Part shown: in pieces, positions 1 to 9,783 of the stretch
How the letters are laid out: each line of letters opens with the position of its first letter
How positions within the stretch are numbered: position 1 is the first letter of the stretch
DNA from: Butyribacter intestini
GTDB taxonomy: Bacteria; Bacillota; Clostridia; Lachnospirales; Lachnospiraceae
Reading direction: 5' to 3'
Assembly: GCA_001414325.1 (NCBI GenBank)
Contig: LLKB01000005.1
Coordinates: 106,354 to 170,353 of the forward strand
Length of the DNA: 64,000 nucleotides
The notes under the pieces: generated by a model
What the model saw: the letters and a program-made list of their open reading frames with translations, nothing else
Told to the model about the DNA's origin: nothing
Database searches by the model: none
Translations under genes and position numbers: made by a program

Positions 1-119
1 ATGTCTAATTTTACTCAATTTATTCCTCTAGTGCTTGCAATTTTTTTCATTTTTTAGAATAAAAGATACTTTTGCAAATGCCCTAAAAACAAGCTCAAAT
101 CGCCGTATTCACGCCATTT

Positions 120-1028
120 CTAATCCCACGAATACGGTGTATTCTGATAAACATAATAGTTCAACCAGTTACTAAATAATGCATTTGCTGCACCTCTCCA
201 GCGAAGTTTTGGCCGCTGCTCCGAATCATCATCCGGATAATAATTTTCAGGTACTTCTATATCAAGCCCTTTCGCTTTATCCCTTTTATATTCTGAGTCA
301 AGCGTCATTCTGTCATATTCAAGATGACCAAGTACAAATATCTTTTTTCCGTCATGTGACACCAAAATTAGTTCTCCGGCTTCTTCGGACTCAGCAAGCA
401 CTGTTATGTCTTTACAGGCTGCTATCTCATCATGGTTGACTCCTGTATGTCTTGAATGTGGTGCATAAAACACATCATCAAAACCTCTTAACAGGGGTTC
501 TTTTCTGTGATGCACGATATGCTCATATATTCCAAATTTCTTCTTTGGCAGCATATATTTATGTATTCCATAATGATAATAAAGTCCAGCCTGTGCTCCC
601 CAGCATATATGAAGTGTTGATGTTACATTTGTATTTGACCAGTCCATTATCTTTGTGAGCTCATCCCAGTATTGAACATCCTCATATTCCATATGCTCAA
701 TAGGTGCTCCTGTTATTATAAGTCCGTCAAATTTTCTATCTTTTACATCTTCAAATGTTTTGTAAAACTCATTCAAATGACTTGCAGGTGTATTTGTTCC
801 TATATATGTCGCTGTTGTCAGAAATGTAATCTCTACCTGAAGCGGTGTATTTGAAAGACTTCTAAGAAGCTGGACTTCTGTTTCTTCCTTTAGCGGCATT
901 AAATTCAAAACTGCGATATATAAAGGCCTTATATCCTGAGATACCGCTCTTGTTTCGTCCATCATAAATATATTTTCTTTTTCCATTATCTTCTTTGCAG
1001 GAAGATTGTTTTGAACTTTAATTGGCAT
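120..1028 (-). CDS. metA: Homoserine O-acetyltransferase (MetA family)
   Basis: Acylates the homoserine hydroxyl, the first committed step of methionine synthesis, in the cytoplasm. The 302-residue length is normal for the family. The nucleophile Cys142 lies in HICWGAQAG, and His235 and Glu237 in LGHLEYD complete the active site at the usual numbering. Residue 111 is Glu ([12 protein letters not shown]). In this family Glu111 goes with acetyl-CoA use and Gly111 with succinyl-CoA, so the donor is probably acetyl-CoA despite the usual 'succinyltransferase' label. A GAAAGGGG ribosome site precedes the ATG. It lies 56 bp downstream of ligA on the same strand. I see no SAM riboswitch in that short gap. 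Confidence 0.93.
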   Translation of the reverse strand: MPIKVQNNLPAKKIMEKENIFMMDETRAVSQDIRPLYIAVLNLMPLKEETEVQLLRSLSNTPLQVEITFLTTATYIGTNTPASHLNEFYKTFEDVKDRKFDGLIITGAPIEHMEYEDVQYWDELTKIMDWSNTNVTSTLHICWGAQAGLYYHYGIHKYMLPKKKFGIYEHIVHHRKEPLLRGFDDVFYAPHSRHTGVNHDEIAACKDITVLAESEEAGELILVSHDGKKIFVLGHLEYDRMTLDSEYKRDKAKGLDIEVPENYYPDDDSEQRPKLRWRGAANALFSNWLNYYVYQNTPYSWD

Positions 1029-1084
1029 ATTTAACGCCCCTTTCTCTTATTTATTATATAATTACGAAGTTTTTTTATTATTCA

Positions 1085-3040
1085 TCACAATTTTATCGAA
1101 AACATATCGATAAATTCATCTTCTGTTATTATCTGCACTCCAAGCTCTTTTGCTTTTTTATTTTTTGATGAGTTACTTGTGCTGTCATTATTTATAAGGT
1201 ATTTTGTCTTTGATGTGACGCTTCCCGTCACTTTGCCTCCTCTGCCCTCAATAAGCTCTTTTACCTCACTTCTGTTTGAGAAATGATTTACTGAGCCTGT
1301 TATTACAAAGTTCATACCTTCCATGTCGTTTGCATTATCATTTTCTTCATCTTCAAGCGTGACAATATCGAGCAGGTCATCTACCATATGGTTATTATTT
1401 TCGTTTGCAAAAAATTTTACAAATGACTCTGCTATTATCTCCCCGACACCGTCTATCTCTACCAGTTCATCTATTGAAGCGTGTCTTATTTTCTCAAGAT
1501 CATTTGAAAATGCCTTACATACCATCTTCGCATTTGACAATCCTATATTCGCAATGCCGAGACTGTATATAAATTTTGCCGTTGTTGTTATTTTCGCTGT
1601 CTCAGCGGCTTTTACAAGCTTTTCATATGACTTTTCGCCAAACCCGTCCATTGATATTATCTCATCCTTATATCTGTTAAGTTTGAAAAGGTCAGCAAGT
1701 TCATGTAAAAATCCTTTTGATATGAATTTTTCTATGGTTGCTTCTGACATTCCATCAATGTTCATTGCATCACGGCTTACAAAAAGTGATATTGATTTGA
1801 TTTTTTTTGCAAGACAATCCGGATTTTCACAAAATAAAACTTCAACATCATTTTCTTTATGGATGGATGTTTTTTCTCCACACACCGGACATTTGTCCGG
1901 TATTTCAAGAGAACCGCTCTTTGTGAGGTTCTGTGCTATCTGAGGAATTATCATGTTTGCCTTATATACCTCGATAGTATCGCCTATTCCAAGCTTCAAC
2001 TCCTTTACAATGCTTATATTGTGGACACTTGCCCTGCTCACGGTCGTTCCCTCAAGTTCAACCGGCTCAAAAATTGCAACCGGATTTATAAGTCCGGTTC
2101 TTGATGCACTCCATTCAACTTCCGTTAGTTTTGTCTTGGCAGTTTCATCTGCCCACTTAAATGCAATGGCATTTCTCGGAAATTTTGCCGTTGAACCAAG
2201 CGACTCACCATAACTTATATCATCATACAAAAGTACAAGTCCATCCGACGGAAAGTCATTTGTCTTGACTTTTTCTGAAAACCATTCTACTGTCTCATAT
2301 ATGTTTTTTGACGTGACAACCTTATACTCAACTGTCTGAAATCCCTGTTCTTTCATAAATTCCATTTTATTTTGCTGGGAATTTTTAAAGTCGACTCCCT
2401 CAGCTTCAACAAGTGTAAACGCATAAAGTTCTACGTTTCTTTTTGCCGTTATCTCATTGTTTAACTGTCTTACTGAACCGCTGCACAGATTTCTTGGATT
2501 TTTATACTGCTCCTCCTCTGATAATAAGGCATTTATCTTCTTAAACTCAGAGTATGTTATTATGGCTTCACCTCGAAGCACCATACGACCTTTAAATGGT
2601 ATATTGACAGGCAGATTTTTAAACACTTTTGCATTATTTGTTATGACTTCGCCTACGACTCCGTTTCCTCTGGTAACTGCATTTAAAAGCTCTCCATTTT
2701 CATATGTCAGCACAACTGTAAGTCCATCCATCTTCCATGATAAAAGTCCCTCTTTGCCACCCAGCCAGCTTGAAAGCTCATCAACCTGTTTTGTCTTGTC
2801 AAGCGAAAGCATCGGTGACGGATGTGTCTGCTTAGGCAGTTCACTTAATACCTCATAGCCGACTTTCTGTGTCGGACTTCCTGCCAGCACAAGTCCACTT
2901 TCTTTTTCAAGTGCCGAGAGCTCATCATACATCCTGTCATATTCAAAGTTGCTCATTATCTCGTCTTTTCCCTGATAATAAACAGATGCCGCTTTATTCA
3001 ATATATCAATAAGTTCTTTCATTCTACCTGTTTCTGCCAT
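1085..3040 (-). CDS. ligA: NAD-dependent DNA ligase, divergent LigA
   Basis: Seals nicks in duplex DNA using NAD+. Of the in-frame ATGs I chose the one at 3040 because GGAGG sits five bases upstream; it gives 651 residues. Domains in order: Ia, the nucleotidyltransferase core with adenylated Lys103 in KMDG, OB fold, a four-Cys zinc finger (C384, C387, C404, C409), helix-hairpin-helix repeats, and a BRCT domain from about residue 575. Several positions invariant in ordinary LigA differ: those matching E. coli His23 and Asp32 are Tyr22 and Asn31, and the motif-IV lysine (Lys290) is Leu (DGLVLLYD). It may be a lineage variant or a second ligase; the window does not tell which. Confidence 0.9.
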   Translation of the reverse strand: MAETGRMKELIDILNKAASVYYQGKDEIMSNFEYDRMYDELSALEKESGLVLAGSPTQKVGYEVLSELPKQTHPSPMLSLDKTKQVDELSSWLGGKEGLLSWKMDGLTVVLTYENGELLNAVTRGNGVVGEVITNNAKVFKNLPVNIPFKGRMVLRGEAIITYSEFKKINALLSEEEQYKNPRNLCSGSVRQLNNEITAKRNVELYAFTLVEAEGVDFKNSQQNKMEFMKEQGFQTVEYKVVTSKNIYETVEWFSEKVKTNDFPSDGLVLLYDDISYGESLGSTAKFPRNAIAFKWADETAKTKLTEVEWSASRTGLINPVAIFEPVELEGTTVSRASVHNISIVKELKLGIGDTIEVYKANMIIPQIAQNLTKSGSLEIPDKCPVCGEKTSIHKENDVEVLFCENPDCLAKKIKSISLFVSRDAMNIDGMSEATIEKFISKGFLHELADLFKLNRYKDEIISMDGFGEKSYEKLVKAAETAKITTTAKFIYSLGIANIGLSNAKMVCKAFSNDLEKIRHASIDELVEIDGVGEIIAESFVKFFANENNNHMVDDLLDIVTLEDEENDNANDMEGMNFVITGSVNHFSNRSEVKELIEGRGGKVTGSVTSKTKYLINNDSTSNSSKNKKAKELGVQIITEDEFIDMFSIKL

Positions 3041-3120
3041 TGTTTCCTCCATACATACCATATAAAATATATTCATGTGTCATTATCTGCATATGAAAAA
3101 ATTTATACATAAAAATCAAT

Positions 3121-3148
3121 CGGATATTTGCAATCCGCTTTGATGCCT
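3121..3148. repeat. Short intergenic hairpin motif, copy A
   Basis: Between ligA and rluF. CGGAT and ATCCG flank the loop ATTTGCA, followed by CTTTGATGCC. A closely similar string lies at 16752..16780 upstream of hisB. On the minus strand it is just downstream of rluF and followed by GATTTTT, so it could also act as a weak terminator. Confidence 0.4.
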
Positions 3149-3217
3149 GTTTATAACACCGGCTGCTGTCGCAGCATATCTGAAAGGACTGTTCCTCTTA
3201 TGATACCGCCAGCAACT

Positions 3218-3931
3218 TTAAAGCATCTTTTTTAATTCTGATACCTCACGCAATGTCAGTTTACGGTATCTTCCTTTTTTGAGTCCGTCAAGAGTTATGT
3301 TCATTATTCTGTCTCTCCTAAGATGCACTACTCTGTACCCGAAATATTCACACATTCGTCTTATCTGTCTGTTTAATCCCTGTGTGAGTATGATATGAAA
3401 ACTAAAATCATCTTCTTTCCATACTTTACACGGTTTTGTAACAGTTTCAAGAATAGGAACTCCTTCTCCCATTTTCTTTAAAAACTCATCTGTTACTTTA
3501 TGGTCTACCTTTACAAAATATTCTTTTTCATGTCCATATCTGCTGCGTAAGATTTTCTCCATAACATCACCCTGATTTGTCATAAGCAAAAGTCCCTCTG
3601 ATGCCTGGTCAAGTCTTCCGACCGGATATATCCTTTTGTCATAGTTTATATATTCTACAACATTTTTTATTTTCTCACCGTTTTCCTCCGTTGCCGTTGT
3701 GCAAACGATTCCCTTTGGTTTGTAAAAAGCAAGATAAATTTCTTCGTCCTCTTTTTTTATATTTCTTCCATCAAGCGTAACCGTCTGTCCGTCACATACT
3801 TTTGCACCTGATACCGCCGTAACACCGTCAATACATACCCTTCCGGCGTCTACTAACCTGTCAGCTTCACGCCTTGAACAAACACCTGCTTCACTTAAAT
3901 ATTTATTTATCCTTATACCGTTTTCACTCAT
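3218..3931 (-). CDS. rluF: RluF-type 23S rRNA pseudouridine synthase
   Basis: Isomerises a specific uridine of 23S rRNA to pseudouridine. An S4-like RNA-binding domain (RINKYLSEAGVCSRREAD) covers roughly residues 6-60. The catalytic domain carries the RluB/E/F signature GRLDQASEGLL with its catalytic Asp. The C-terminal half (GLNRQIRRMCEYFGYRV, then RIMNITLDGL) resembles RluF more than RluB, which suggests U2604-type specificity; that part is by similarity only. The ATG has GGAGG seven bases upstream. The gap to ligA holds a short hairpin and no gene. Confidence 0.85.
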   Translation of the reverse strand: MSENGIRINKYLSEAGVCSRREADRLVDAGRVCIDGVTAVSGAKVCDGQTVTLDGRNIKKEDEEIYLAFYKPKGIVCTTATEENGEKIKNVVEYINYDKRIYPVGRLDQASEGLLLMTNQGDVMEKILRSRYGHEKEYFVKVDHKVTDEFLKKMGEGVPILETVTKPCKVWKEDDFSFHIILTQGLNRQIRRMCEYFGYRVVHLRRDRIMNITLDGLKKGRYRKLTLREVSELKKML

Positions 3932-3984
3932 GATAATCCTCCATGCCCATACAATGTACTCTCGGTATGAAACACTAATATTTT

Positions 3985-4641
3985 TTATTCACCACTCTTT
4001 AATTCATCAAAAAGTGTTCTCACTTCTTCATCCGTACTTATCAGATCATTCATCCGCTTTTGCACGGAATCTTTTAAAGCGGTTATCTCGTCACTCTTAT
4101 CAAACTTTGAAATCTCTTTCTGCTCGTTGCTGTTTATTTTTCCAAAATATATCTCATATTCTCCATCTGCTGCTCTCTTTATATAATATGCCGACAATGA
4201 CGGCAGCATACTCTCAACACCAAATGCCTTTATATCACAATATGCATACACTCTGTATGCATCGGAAGAATAGCATTTTTTGACAGTACACTTTATATTA
4301 TTGTATGACTCTATACTCTGGTTCTGTGCCTGTATCTTTTTTTCATCTATTACTGTTATATCATTTACATATTTTTTCATGCCCGATATGTTATCGTCAA
4401 GCTTTGCATTAAGATAACCTGATACAATTCCGTCTATCTGTCCATTTACATTATCTGTTGAGACTGTATCGTAATCACTGTTCTCATCTACTTCTTTTTC
4501 TTTCTGGTAATTTGTCTTCTGCTGAGTATTATATACTGTATTTCCTGAATCCATTCCCGAAAGTACAGTATATAATATAGCACTTCCCAATAAAAGAACT
4601 GAAACCACTAAAAAAATAACAATTTTTTTATATTTAAACAT
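3985..4641 (-). CDS. Membrane-anchored extracytoplasmic protein of unknown function
   Basis: I do not recognise a named family. The 218-residue protein opens with a basic stretch and one hydrophobic helix (about residues 7-28, IVIFLVVSVLLLGSAILYTV). There is no clear lipobox, so it is probably anchored by the uncleaved helix with the rest outside. A Ser/Thr/Asn/Gln-rich spacer follows, then an alpha+beta domain (about 60-215) with alternating charged and aromatic segments and no catalytic motif I can name. I use the ATG at 4641; a GTG three codons upstream is too close to the GAAGGAAA ribosome site. A good promoter lies at 4687..4715. Confidence 0.7.
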   Translation of the reverse strand: MFKYKKIVIFLVVSVLLLGSAILYTVLSGMDSGNTVYNTQQKTNYQKEKEVDENSDYDTVSTDNVNGQIDGIVSGYLNAKLDDNISGMKKYVNDITVIDEKKIQAQNQSIESYNNIKCTVKKCYSSDAYRVYAYCDIKAFGVESMLPSLSAYYIKRAADGEYEIYFGKINSNEQKEISKFDKSDEITALKDSVQKRMNDLISTDEEVRTLFDELKSGE

Positions 4642-4686
4642 TGAAATCACTTTCCTTCTCTCGCAATTTCTATCCCATAAAGGATA

Positions 4687-4715
4687 ATTTTAACACAACA
4701 CAAGGTCATTGTAAA
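4687..4715 (-). promoter_or_regulatory. Sigma-A type promoter for the exported unknown gene
   Basis: Reading the minus strand, TTTACA (4710..4715) and TAAAAT (4687..4692) are separated by exactly 17 bp. The -10 is about 45 bp upstream of the ATG at 4641. Both hexamers and the spacing are identical to the tRNA-Arg promoter that diverges from it. Confidence 0.7.
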
Positions 4716-4757
4716 GCTAGGCATTCCAGCTAAATTATTTTTGTACGCTGAATATAC

Positions 4758-4786
4758 TTTACAACAACCATGTGATATGCTAAAAT
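4758..4786 (+). promoter_or_regulatory. Promoter of tRNA-Arg(CCG)
   Basis: TTTACA (4758..4763), a 17-bp spacer, then TAAAAT (4781..4786) preceded by TGC, an extended -10. Transcription should start near 4793, eight bases before the mature tRNA. Confidence 0.75.
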
Positions 4787-4800
4787 ACTTAATTGTATGT

Positions 4801-4873
4801 GCACCCGTAGCTCAGTGGATAGAGCGACAGCCTCCGGAGCTGTGTGTCGAGGGTTCGACTCCCTCCGGGTGCG
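4801..4873 (+). tRNA. tRNA-Arg, anticodon CCG
   Basis: The cloverleaf is complete. The acceptor GCACCCG pairs with CGGGTGC, and the anticodon stem ACAGC/GCTGT encloses the loop CTCCGGA, giving anticodon CCG for the codon CGG. The T arm is GAGGG-TTCGACT-CCCTC. The discriminator is G and CCA is not encoded. A T-rich tract follows at once and can end transcription. The gene runs convergently into the 3' end of the large surface protein, whose stop is only 7 bp away. Confidence 0.96.
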
Positions 4874-4879
4874 TTTTTA

Positions 4880-7800
4880 TTATTTTTCTTTCATTTTATA
4901 TTTATTATTCCCCCTATTTTTTAACAGCTTTTTATATTTTGTCATTTTCTTTTTATTGCAGCTGACAATAAGCTTTTTATTAGTTCCTTTTAATGAATTT
5001 TTCCCTGCCTTTCTAAATATTTTACTCCTAATATTAATCTTTTTCAGACTGTGGCAATTTTTAAAACAATTTTTTCCGATTGTTTTTATATTCTTTCCTA
5101 TCGTTACTGCTTTTAATTTTTTGCAGCCTGAAAACGCATCTGCTGCCACAGAGGTAACTTTATATCTCACACCGCCTTTTGTTATGCTGTCAGGAATGAT
5201 TGCTTTTTTCGCCTTAGTATCGCAAAATTTCTTTAATGCAACAGTCTTTTTATTTTTATTATATCTGTTATATTTGGCAGTTTTTTTGTTGGTTTTTGCC
5301 TCAGTATTACTACTTTCTCCTGCACTGTTTTTTCCAGCTCCCTGCTGTTTATTCGGACTTGCAGTCATTCTCACCAATGGCGTTTTTGTCTGCTCTGACA
5401 AAGCATCTGTCTGCAATGGCATTTCAGTTACTTCAGGTTTTGTACTCTCGGAAACATTATCTTTTTTATCTGTTCCATCACTGTCATCAGGATTTTTACT
5501 TTGATGCGGCAGACTGCTTTCAGATGGATTTTTTGTATCTAACGGTTTATTTCCGGATAAGTCTGAATCTGATTTGTCTTTATCTGTCACATTTGGTATC
5601 CATTTTGCATATATAACTTTATCTCCGCTTTCATTTTCTGTTATCTTTTCAATTCTCTGTCCGCTGAATTTTTCATCCTGATACCAGCCTGCAAAACTGT
5701 ATCCGTCTTTCTTTGCACTCTCCGGCAGTTTTACTCCTGTTCCATACAGATATGCCATTGGACTTCCATCTACTGTCTTTCCTCCGTCAAGCATATATTT
5801 AATTTTATAAGATTCAGGAGTCCATACCGCATAAAAACATTTATCTCCCGTATCATCAGGCTCAATCTTTGCAACATATGTATCATTCTTATCTTTGTCC
5901 GCCGACCAGCCTTTAAAGACATAGTTCTTTTTTTCTACATCCATCGGAAGATTTACATCATCTCCAAATCTATACGAACTTATCCTGCTTTTTTCATCCT
6001 TAAATTCTCCGCCTTTTGTCTCAAATTTTATACTGTATTCCGACAATCTGTAAACTGCCTTTAAAGTTATATCTCCATGTGAGCCTTTTTTAACAACATA
6101 GGCACCCTCGTGCAGCTTATCGCTATCATGCCAGCCTACGAAATCCCACCCGTGTTTCTTTGGCGAAACCACGGTAAAGTCATCTGTCTCGCAATCATAT
6201 TTCAGAGGATTTACATTTGTCTCAGTCTCTCCACCGTCAAAATCATAAGAAATGCTGTATTCTACCGGTTTCCACTGTGCATATAATATTATCTTATCAC
6301 CTTTTACAGCAGTAAGCCTGCTTACCTTTTGTCCAACCTCATAACTTGTTCCTTTTCCGTCGTATCTTGTATTCCATCCGGCAAAAACATAATATTCTTT
6401 TGTACTTTTGTTATCCGCTATCGTGTACTCTGATTGATACATGATTTCCTTATTTTCAGGTGCTTCACCCATTCCGCCATTTAGATTGTACTCGATATTA
6501 TATGAGTTTTCCTGCCACCGGGCATAGAGTCTGACAACCTCTCCGTCTTTATCCGTGAGGTTTTTGATGCTTTCACCTGCTTTGTATATTTCTGAACTTC
6601 CGTCAGCTAAAGTGCTCCAGCCTGCAAATGTATATCCTTCTTTCTCATACATATTATCCAAAATCTTAAATTCAGTATCATAAAGCAATCCTGCCTGCTC
6701 AGTCTTTTCACCGTCCGTTCCATTTGGCATATACCACACACTGTAGCAATTTGCACACCACTTTGCACTCAATGCTTTTTTTCCTGTCATATCTTCTGAT
6801 ATATTTAGGACTTCTCCCGATATATATTTTCCGGCATCATTATAAAGCTGACTGTCACCTGACGCATATCCACAAAATGTATATCCTTTTTTCTCAGGGA
6901 CTTCTATATCAGGCATCTTCATTCCACTATAAACAAATATGCCATCTGTCCCGTTATCTCCTCCTTTTTTATCAAACTCCACACAATATGAGATACCGAT
7001 ACACTCAAATTTCCTATTATTTTTTTTACTGTAATCATTAGTTGTTGATTTGCTCCATCCTCTTAAAATTGTATTTTCAGAAAATGTATCATTATTTTCA
7101 TTGATAACACAATTTGGATTATTTATTTTTATCTCACTTAAAGAAACACATCCGTAAAATGCTCTGTTTCCTATTTTTGCAAGCATATTGTTGTCCGAAA
7201 ATGTAACTTCATTAAGTTTCTCACAGTTAAAAAATACATTGTCACCTAATTCACTAATATTCTCATCAGACATTACTTTTTTAAGTTCCGTACAATTATA
7301 AAATGCTGAATTGTCTATTGTAACCGCTGTCTTTTTAGTACGGTCTCCCATAATAGAAACATTCTCCAATGACTTGCAGCCTGCAAATGCAAACCTGCCT
7401 ATCTTTTCTATTCCTGCTCCCATTATTACAGCGGCAATTTCATCACTGTCCCTGTATTCATCTGCAAATTCCGTTGTACCATCATTCTCAAAACCTGCAA
7501 ATAAAATAATTTTATATTTATTTTCTACTGAAAAATCATATTGTTTGCTTCCTGCATAACATCCTATCAAAGTACCTGCATCTATACTGCTTTTATCACT
7601 GATAACTGTTTCTTTTCCCTCGAATACGATTTCTTTTATTTCTTTATCTCCCGCAAATGCTTTTTTTCCTATATATTCTGTTGTCTTAGGTATAACAAGT
7701 GCATCTTTCGTTATCTTCTCATAATCACTCTCATACTTTAAAGAAGTACAACCGGCAAAAGCCTCATCACCTATTCTTGTCACATTTCCAAGAGTAATCT

Positions 7801-9766
7801 TTTTTAATACCGTGCAGTTTTTAAATGCCCTGTCTCCTATAATTACAACATCCGATGGCACATTAAATCTCTCTAAATATTTTTCTCCTGCAAAAAAGTC
7901 CTCACCTATTGTTGTTATCTTATTATAATTTCTGTGATTTTCTTTTGAATAAGACTGTGCCGATGAATTTGAAAATCCTGTTATCACTGCATTTTGTGGT
8001 ATCGTTTCAAACGACCTGTCTATCTCACAGTCAGGATTTTTTATGATTATCTCATCTAATGAACTACATCCAATAAAAGCATTTTTTTCGATTTTTCTCA
8101 CTGAATACGGCACTACAATCTTCTTGAGACTTATACAGTTTTCAAATGCCCCTGCTCCTATTTCATTAACTGTTCCGTTCTTAATATCAACCGAAATAAG
8201 TTTATCCTGGTCTTTAAATGCTCCGTCTCCTATCCGCTTTACTTCTTCCGGAATTTTCACACTCTCAGGCTTTTCAGACATACTTACCAGTGTACCCGAA
8301 TTTATCACTGCTCCATTAAGACCGTTTTCCCTATAATCTTTAAAAAATCTTTTTACCGTTATATTTCCTGATACCGTCTTTTCTCCATCGCATGACACAT
8401 ATTTTGTTCCGGGATAATACGCTCCAATTTTTGTATCTGTCCCAAAATACTGACCTGATATTTTTGTATCATAATCGACTTGAACGGTTTTATTATTATT
8501 AACACTGTCTATCACCTTACCGTCCTCATAATAATCAATACAGGTAACGCTATACTTATTTTTCTGCCACTGGGCATACAATTTTACTGTAGTCGTTGTT
8601 ATGTTCTTTATGAGTTGTCCTGCCGAATACGCTTTTCCGCTTCCGTCTGCCTTTGTATTCCATCCGGTAAAATGATAATAACTCCTGCCAAAAGAATTTT
8701 GCTTTAAATTTTCTGATTTATCATAATTTATCGTCTGGCTCGCCACATTTCCATAACCACCGTTTGCATCATACTCAACTTTGTATGTAAATGTATCATC
8801 ATAATACGCTCCACATCCGCATCTATGTCTTGTATATCCTTTTGAAGAACTCGTCGGAGCCATCACTGAAACACTTGAATAATTATGTCCTGTTGCCCCT
8901 GCACCTGCCGTCTGTGTCCCACAGGTCGTACAGTATAACACCTGTCCCTGCGTACAGGTTGCTGCACTTTTCTGTGCCCATGTATGATTTGCATACCCTC
9001 CTGAATAAGTTGTATTGCTGCACATAGTGCACTTATATATTGCCGGATGCTGACAGGTTGCCCCTGATACATAAGTTGAATAATTATGACCTATCGTACT
9101 TCCCTGATTTATTGTGCTGTTGCACATGGTACATTTATATACCGCCGGATTCTGACAGGTTGCTCCTGATATACATGATGAATAATTATGGCTTATAGTG
9201 TTTCCCTCACTTTTTGTCTCACCACAGATAGTACATCTGTACTGGTTATTGTGCTGACAGGTTGCTGCAGATGTAAGCTGCCATCTTGATGAATCATAAA
9301 CATGTCCGCACTGCCAATAAATATATAACGATCTATGATTTTGCGCATCATTGCTTATAAGATTTTTTGCCTCTGCCAAAGTTGCGTTTTGGGGAGTATC
9401 TGATAGCTTATTTCCCATTCCAACCATAGCTCTTATATAAAATCCCGGATTTACAAGCGTTGATGCATCTAAATTTGCAACAATATTTTTATACATATTC
9501 ACATAATCACTTTTTTCATTTATCAAATACTCAACACATAACGAATCTTCACTTTTTTTCAAAACACTTGAACTTTTCATAATTCCTTCTATTGTATTTT
9601 TTAGACTTCCTGTCATTGTAAACGGCTTTGAAAAATGCACAAGATATTGATAATATGTCTCTGCTTTTGCCTTTTTTAAATTCATAAACATTCCATTTGA
9701 CAAAACAACCGCCACCGTCAACACATATATCAAAACTTTTTTTAATAAATTCCTTCTTCTCTCCAT
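4880..9766 (-). CDS. Giant BspA-like surface protein with LRR_5, Listeria-Bacteroides and Cys repeats
   Basis: A 1628-residue exported protein. A signal peptide (1-35, ending AKA) precedes a unique domain (36-150). Next come four or five Cys-pair repeats (about 151-320; CTICG, CTMCN, CTMCS, CTTCG, each after an A(T)C segment) that look like small metal or disulfide knots. One Listeria-Bacteroides (Flg_new) repeat covers 327-401, BspA-type LRR_5 repeats 483-905, and about six more Flg_new repeats 927-1390. A Ser/Thr/Pro/Asp-rich spacer (1394-1500), a short LRR pair (1510-1600) and a very basic tail end the protein. There is no LPXTG sorting signal. The role is probably adhesion or substrate capture at the cell surface, by family only. 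A GGGGGGAAG ribosome site precedes the ATG. It follows the DUF5688 gene by 17 bp, likely in one transcript. Confidence 0.88.
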   Translation of the reverse strand: MERRRNLLKKVLIYVLTVAVVLSNGMFMNLKKAKAETYYQYLVHFSKPFTMTGSLKNTIEGIMKSSSVLKKSEDSLCVEYLINEKSDYVNMYKNIVANLDASTLVNPGFYIRAMVGMGNKLSDTPQNATLAEAKNLISNDAQNHRSLYIYWQCGHVYDSSRWQLTSAATCQHNNQYRCTICGETKSEGNTISHNYSSCISGATCQNPAVYKCTMCNSTINQGSTIGHNYSTYVSGATCQHPAIYKCTMCSNTTYSGGYANHTWAQKSAATCTQGQVLYCTTCGTQTAGAGATGHNYSSVSVMAPTSSSKGYTRHRCGCGAYYDDTFTYKVEYDANGGYGNVASQTINYDKSENLKQNSFGRSYYHFTGWNTKADGSGKAYSAGQLIKNITTTTVKLYAQWQKNKYSVTCIDYYEDGKVIDSVNNNKTVQVDYDTKISGQYFGTDTKIGAYYPGTKYVSCDGEKTVSGNITVKRFFKDYRENGLNGAVINSGTLVSMSEKPESVKIPEEVKRIGDGAFKDQDKLISVDIKNGTVNEIGAGAFENCISLKKIVVPYSVRKIEKNAFIGCSSLDEIIIKNPDCEIDRSFETIPQNAVITGFSNSSAQSYSKENHRNYNKITTIGEDFFAGEKYLERFNVPSDVVIIGDRAFKNCTVLKKITLGNVTRIGDEAFAGCTSLKYESDYEKITKDALVIPKTTEYIGKKAFAGDKEIKEIVFEGKETVISDKSSIDAGTLIGCYAGSKQYDFSVENKYKIILFAGFENDGTTEFADEYRDSDEIAAVIMGAGIEKIGRFAFAGCKSLENVSIMGDRTKKTAVTIDNSAFYNCTELKKVMSDENISELGDNVFFNCEKLNEVTFSDNNMLAKIGNRAFYGCVSLSEIKINNPNCVINENNDTFSENTILRGWSKSTTNDYSKKNNRKFECIGISYCVEFDKKGGDNGTDGIFVYSGMKMPDIEVPEKKGYTFCGYASGDSQLYNDAGKYISGEVLNISEDMTGKKALSAKWCANCYSVWYMPNGTDGEKTEQAGLLYDTEFKILDNMYEKEGYTFAGWSTLADGSSEIYKAGESIKNLTDKDGEVVRLYARWQENSYNIEYNLNGGMGEAPENKEIMYQSEYTIADNKSTKEYYVFAGWNTRYDGKGTSYEVGQKVSRLTAVKGDKIILYAQWKPVEYSISYDFDGGETETNVNPLKYDCETDDFTVVSPKKHGWDFVGWHDSDKLHEGAYVVKKGSHGDITLKAVYRLSEYSIKFETKGGEFKDEKSRISSYRFGDDVNLPMDVEKKNYVFKGWSADKDKNDTYVAKIEPDDTGDKCFYAVWTPESYKIKYMLDGGKTVDGSPMAYLYGTGVKLPESAKKDGYSFAGWYQDEKFSGQRIEKITENESGDKVIYAKWIPNVTDKDKSDSDLSGNKPLDTKNPSESSLPHQSKNPDDSDGTDKKDNVSESTKPEVTEMPLQTDALSEQTKTPLVRMTASPNKQQGAGKNSAGESSNTEAKTNKKTAKYNRYNKNKKTVALKKFCDTKAKKAIIPDSITKGGVRYKVTSVAADAFSGCKKLKAVTIGKNIKTIGKNCFKNCHSLKKINIRSKIFRKAGKNSLKGTNKKLIVSCNKKKMTKYKKLLKNRGNNKYKMKEK

Positions 9767-9783
9767 ATAATCTTCCCCCCGTT

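Noticed and set aside
1029..1084. SAM riboswitch before metA
   Set aside because: The gap is only 56 bp and has no helices of a SAM riboswitch.
4797..5504. Plus-strand frame of 235 codons starting in the tRNA
   Set aside because: It runs through the tRNA and antisense to the surface protein; the residues are a Phe/Leu-rich antisense artefact.
8863..9072. A 69-codon frame on the minus strand inside the large surface protein
   Set aside because: It is another frame of the Cys-repeat region of that protein; its length comes from the repeat composition and it lacks a ribosome site.
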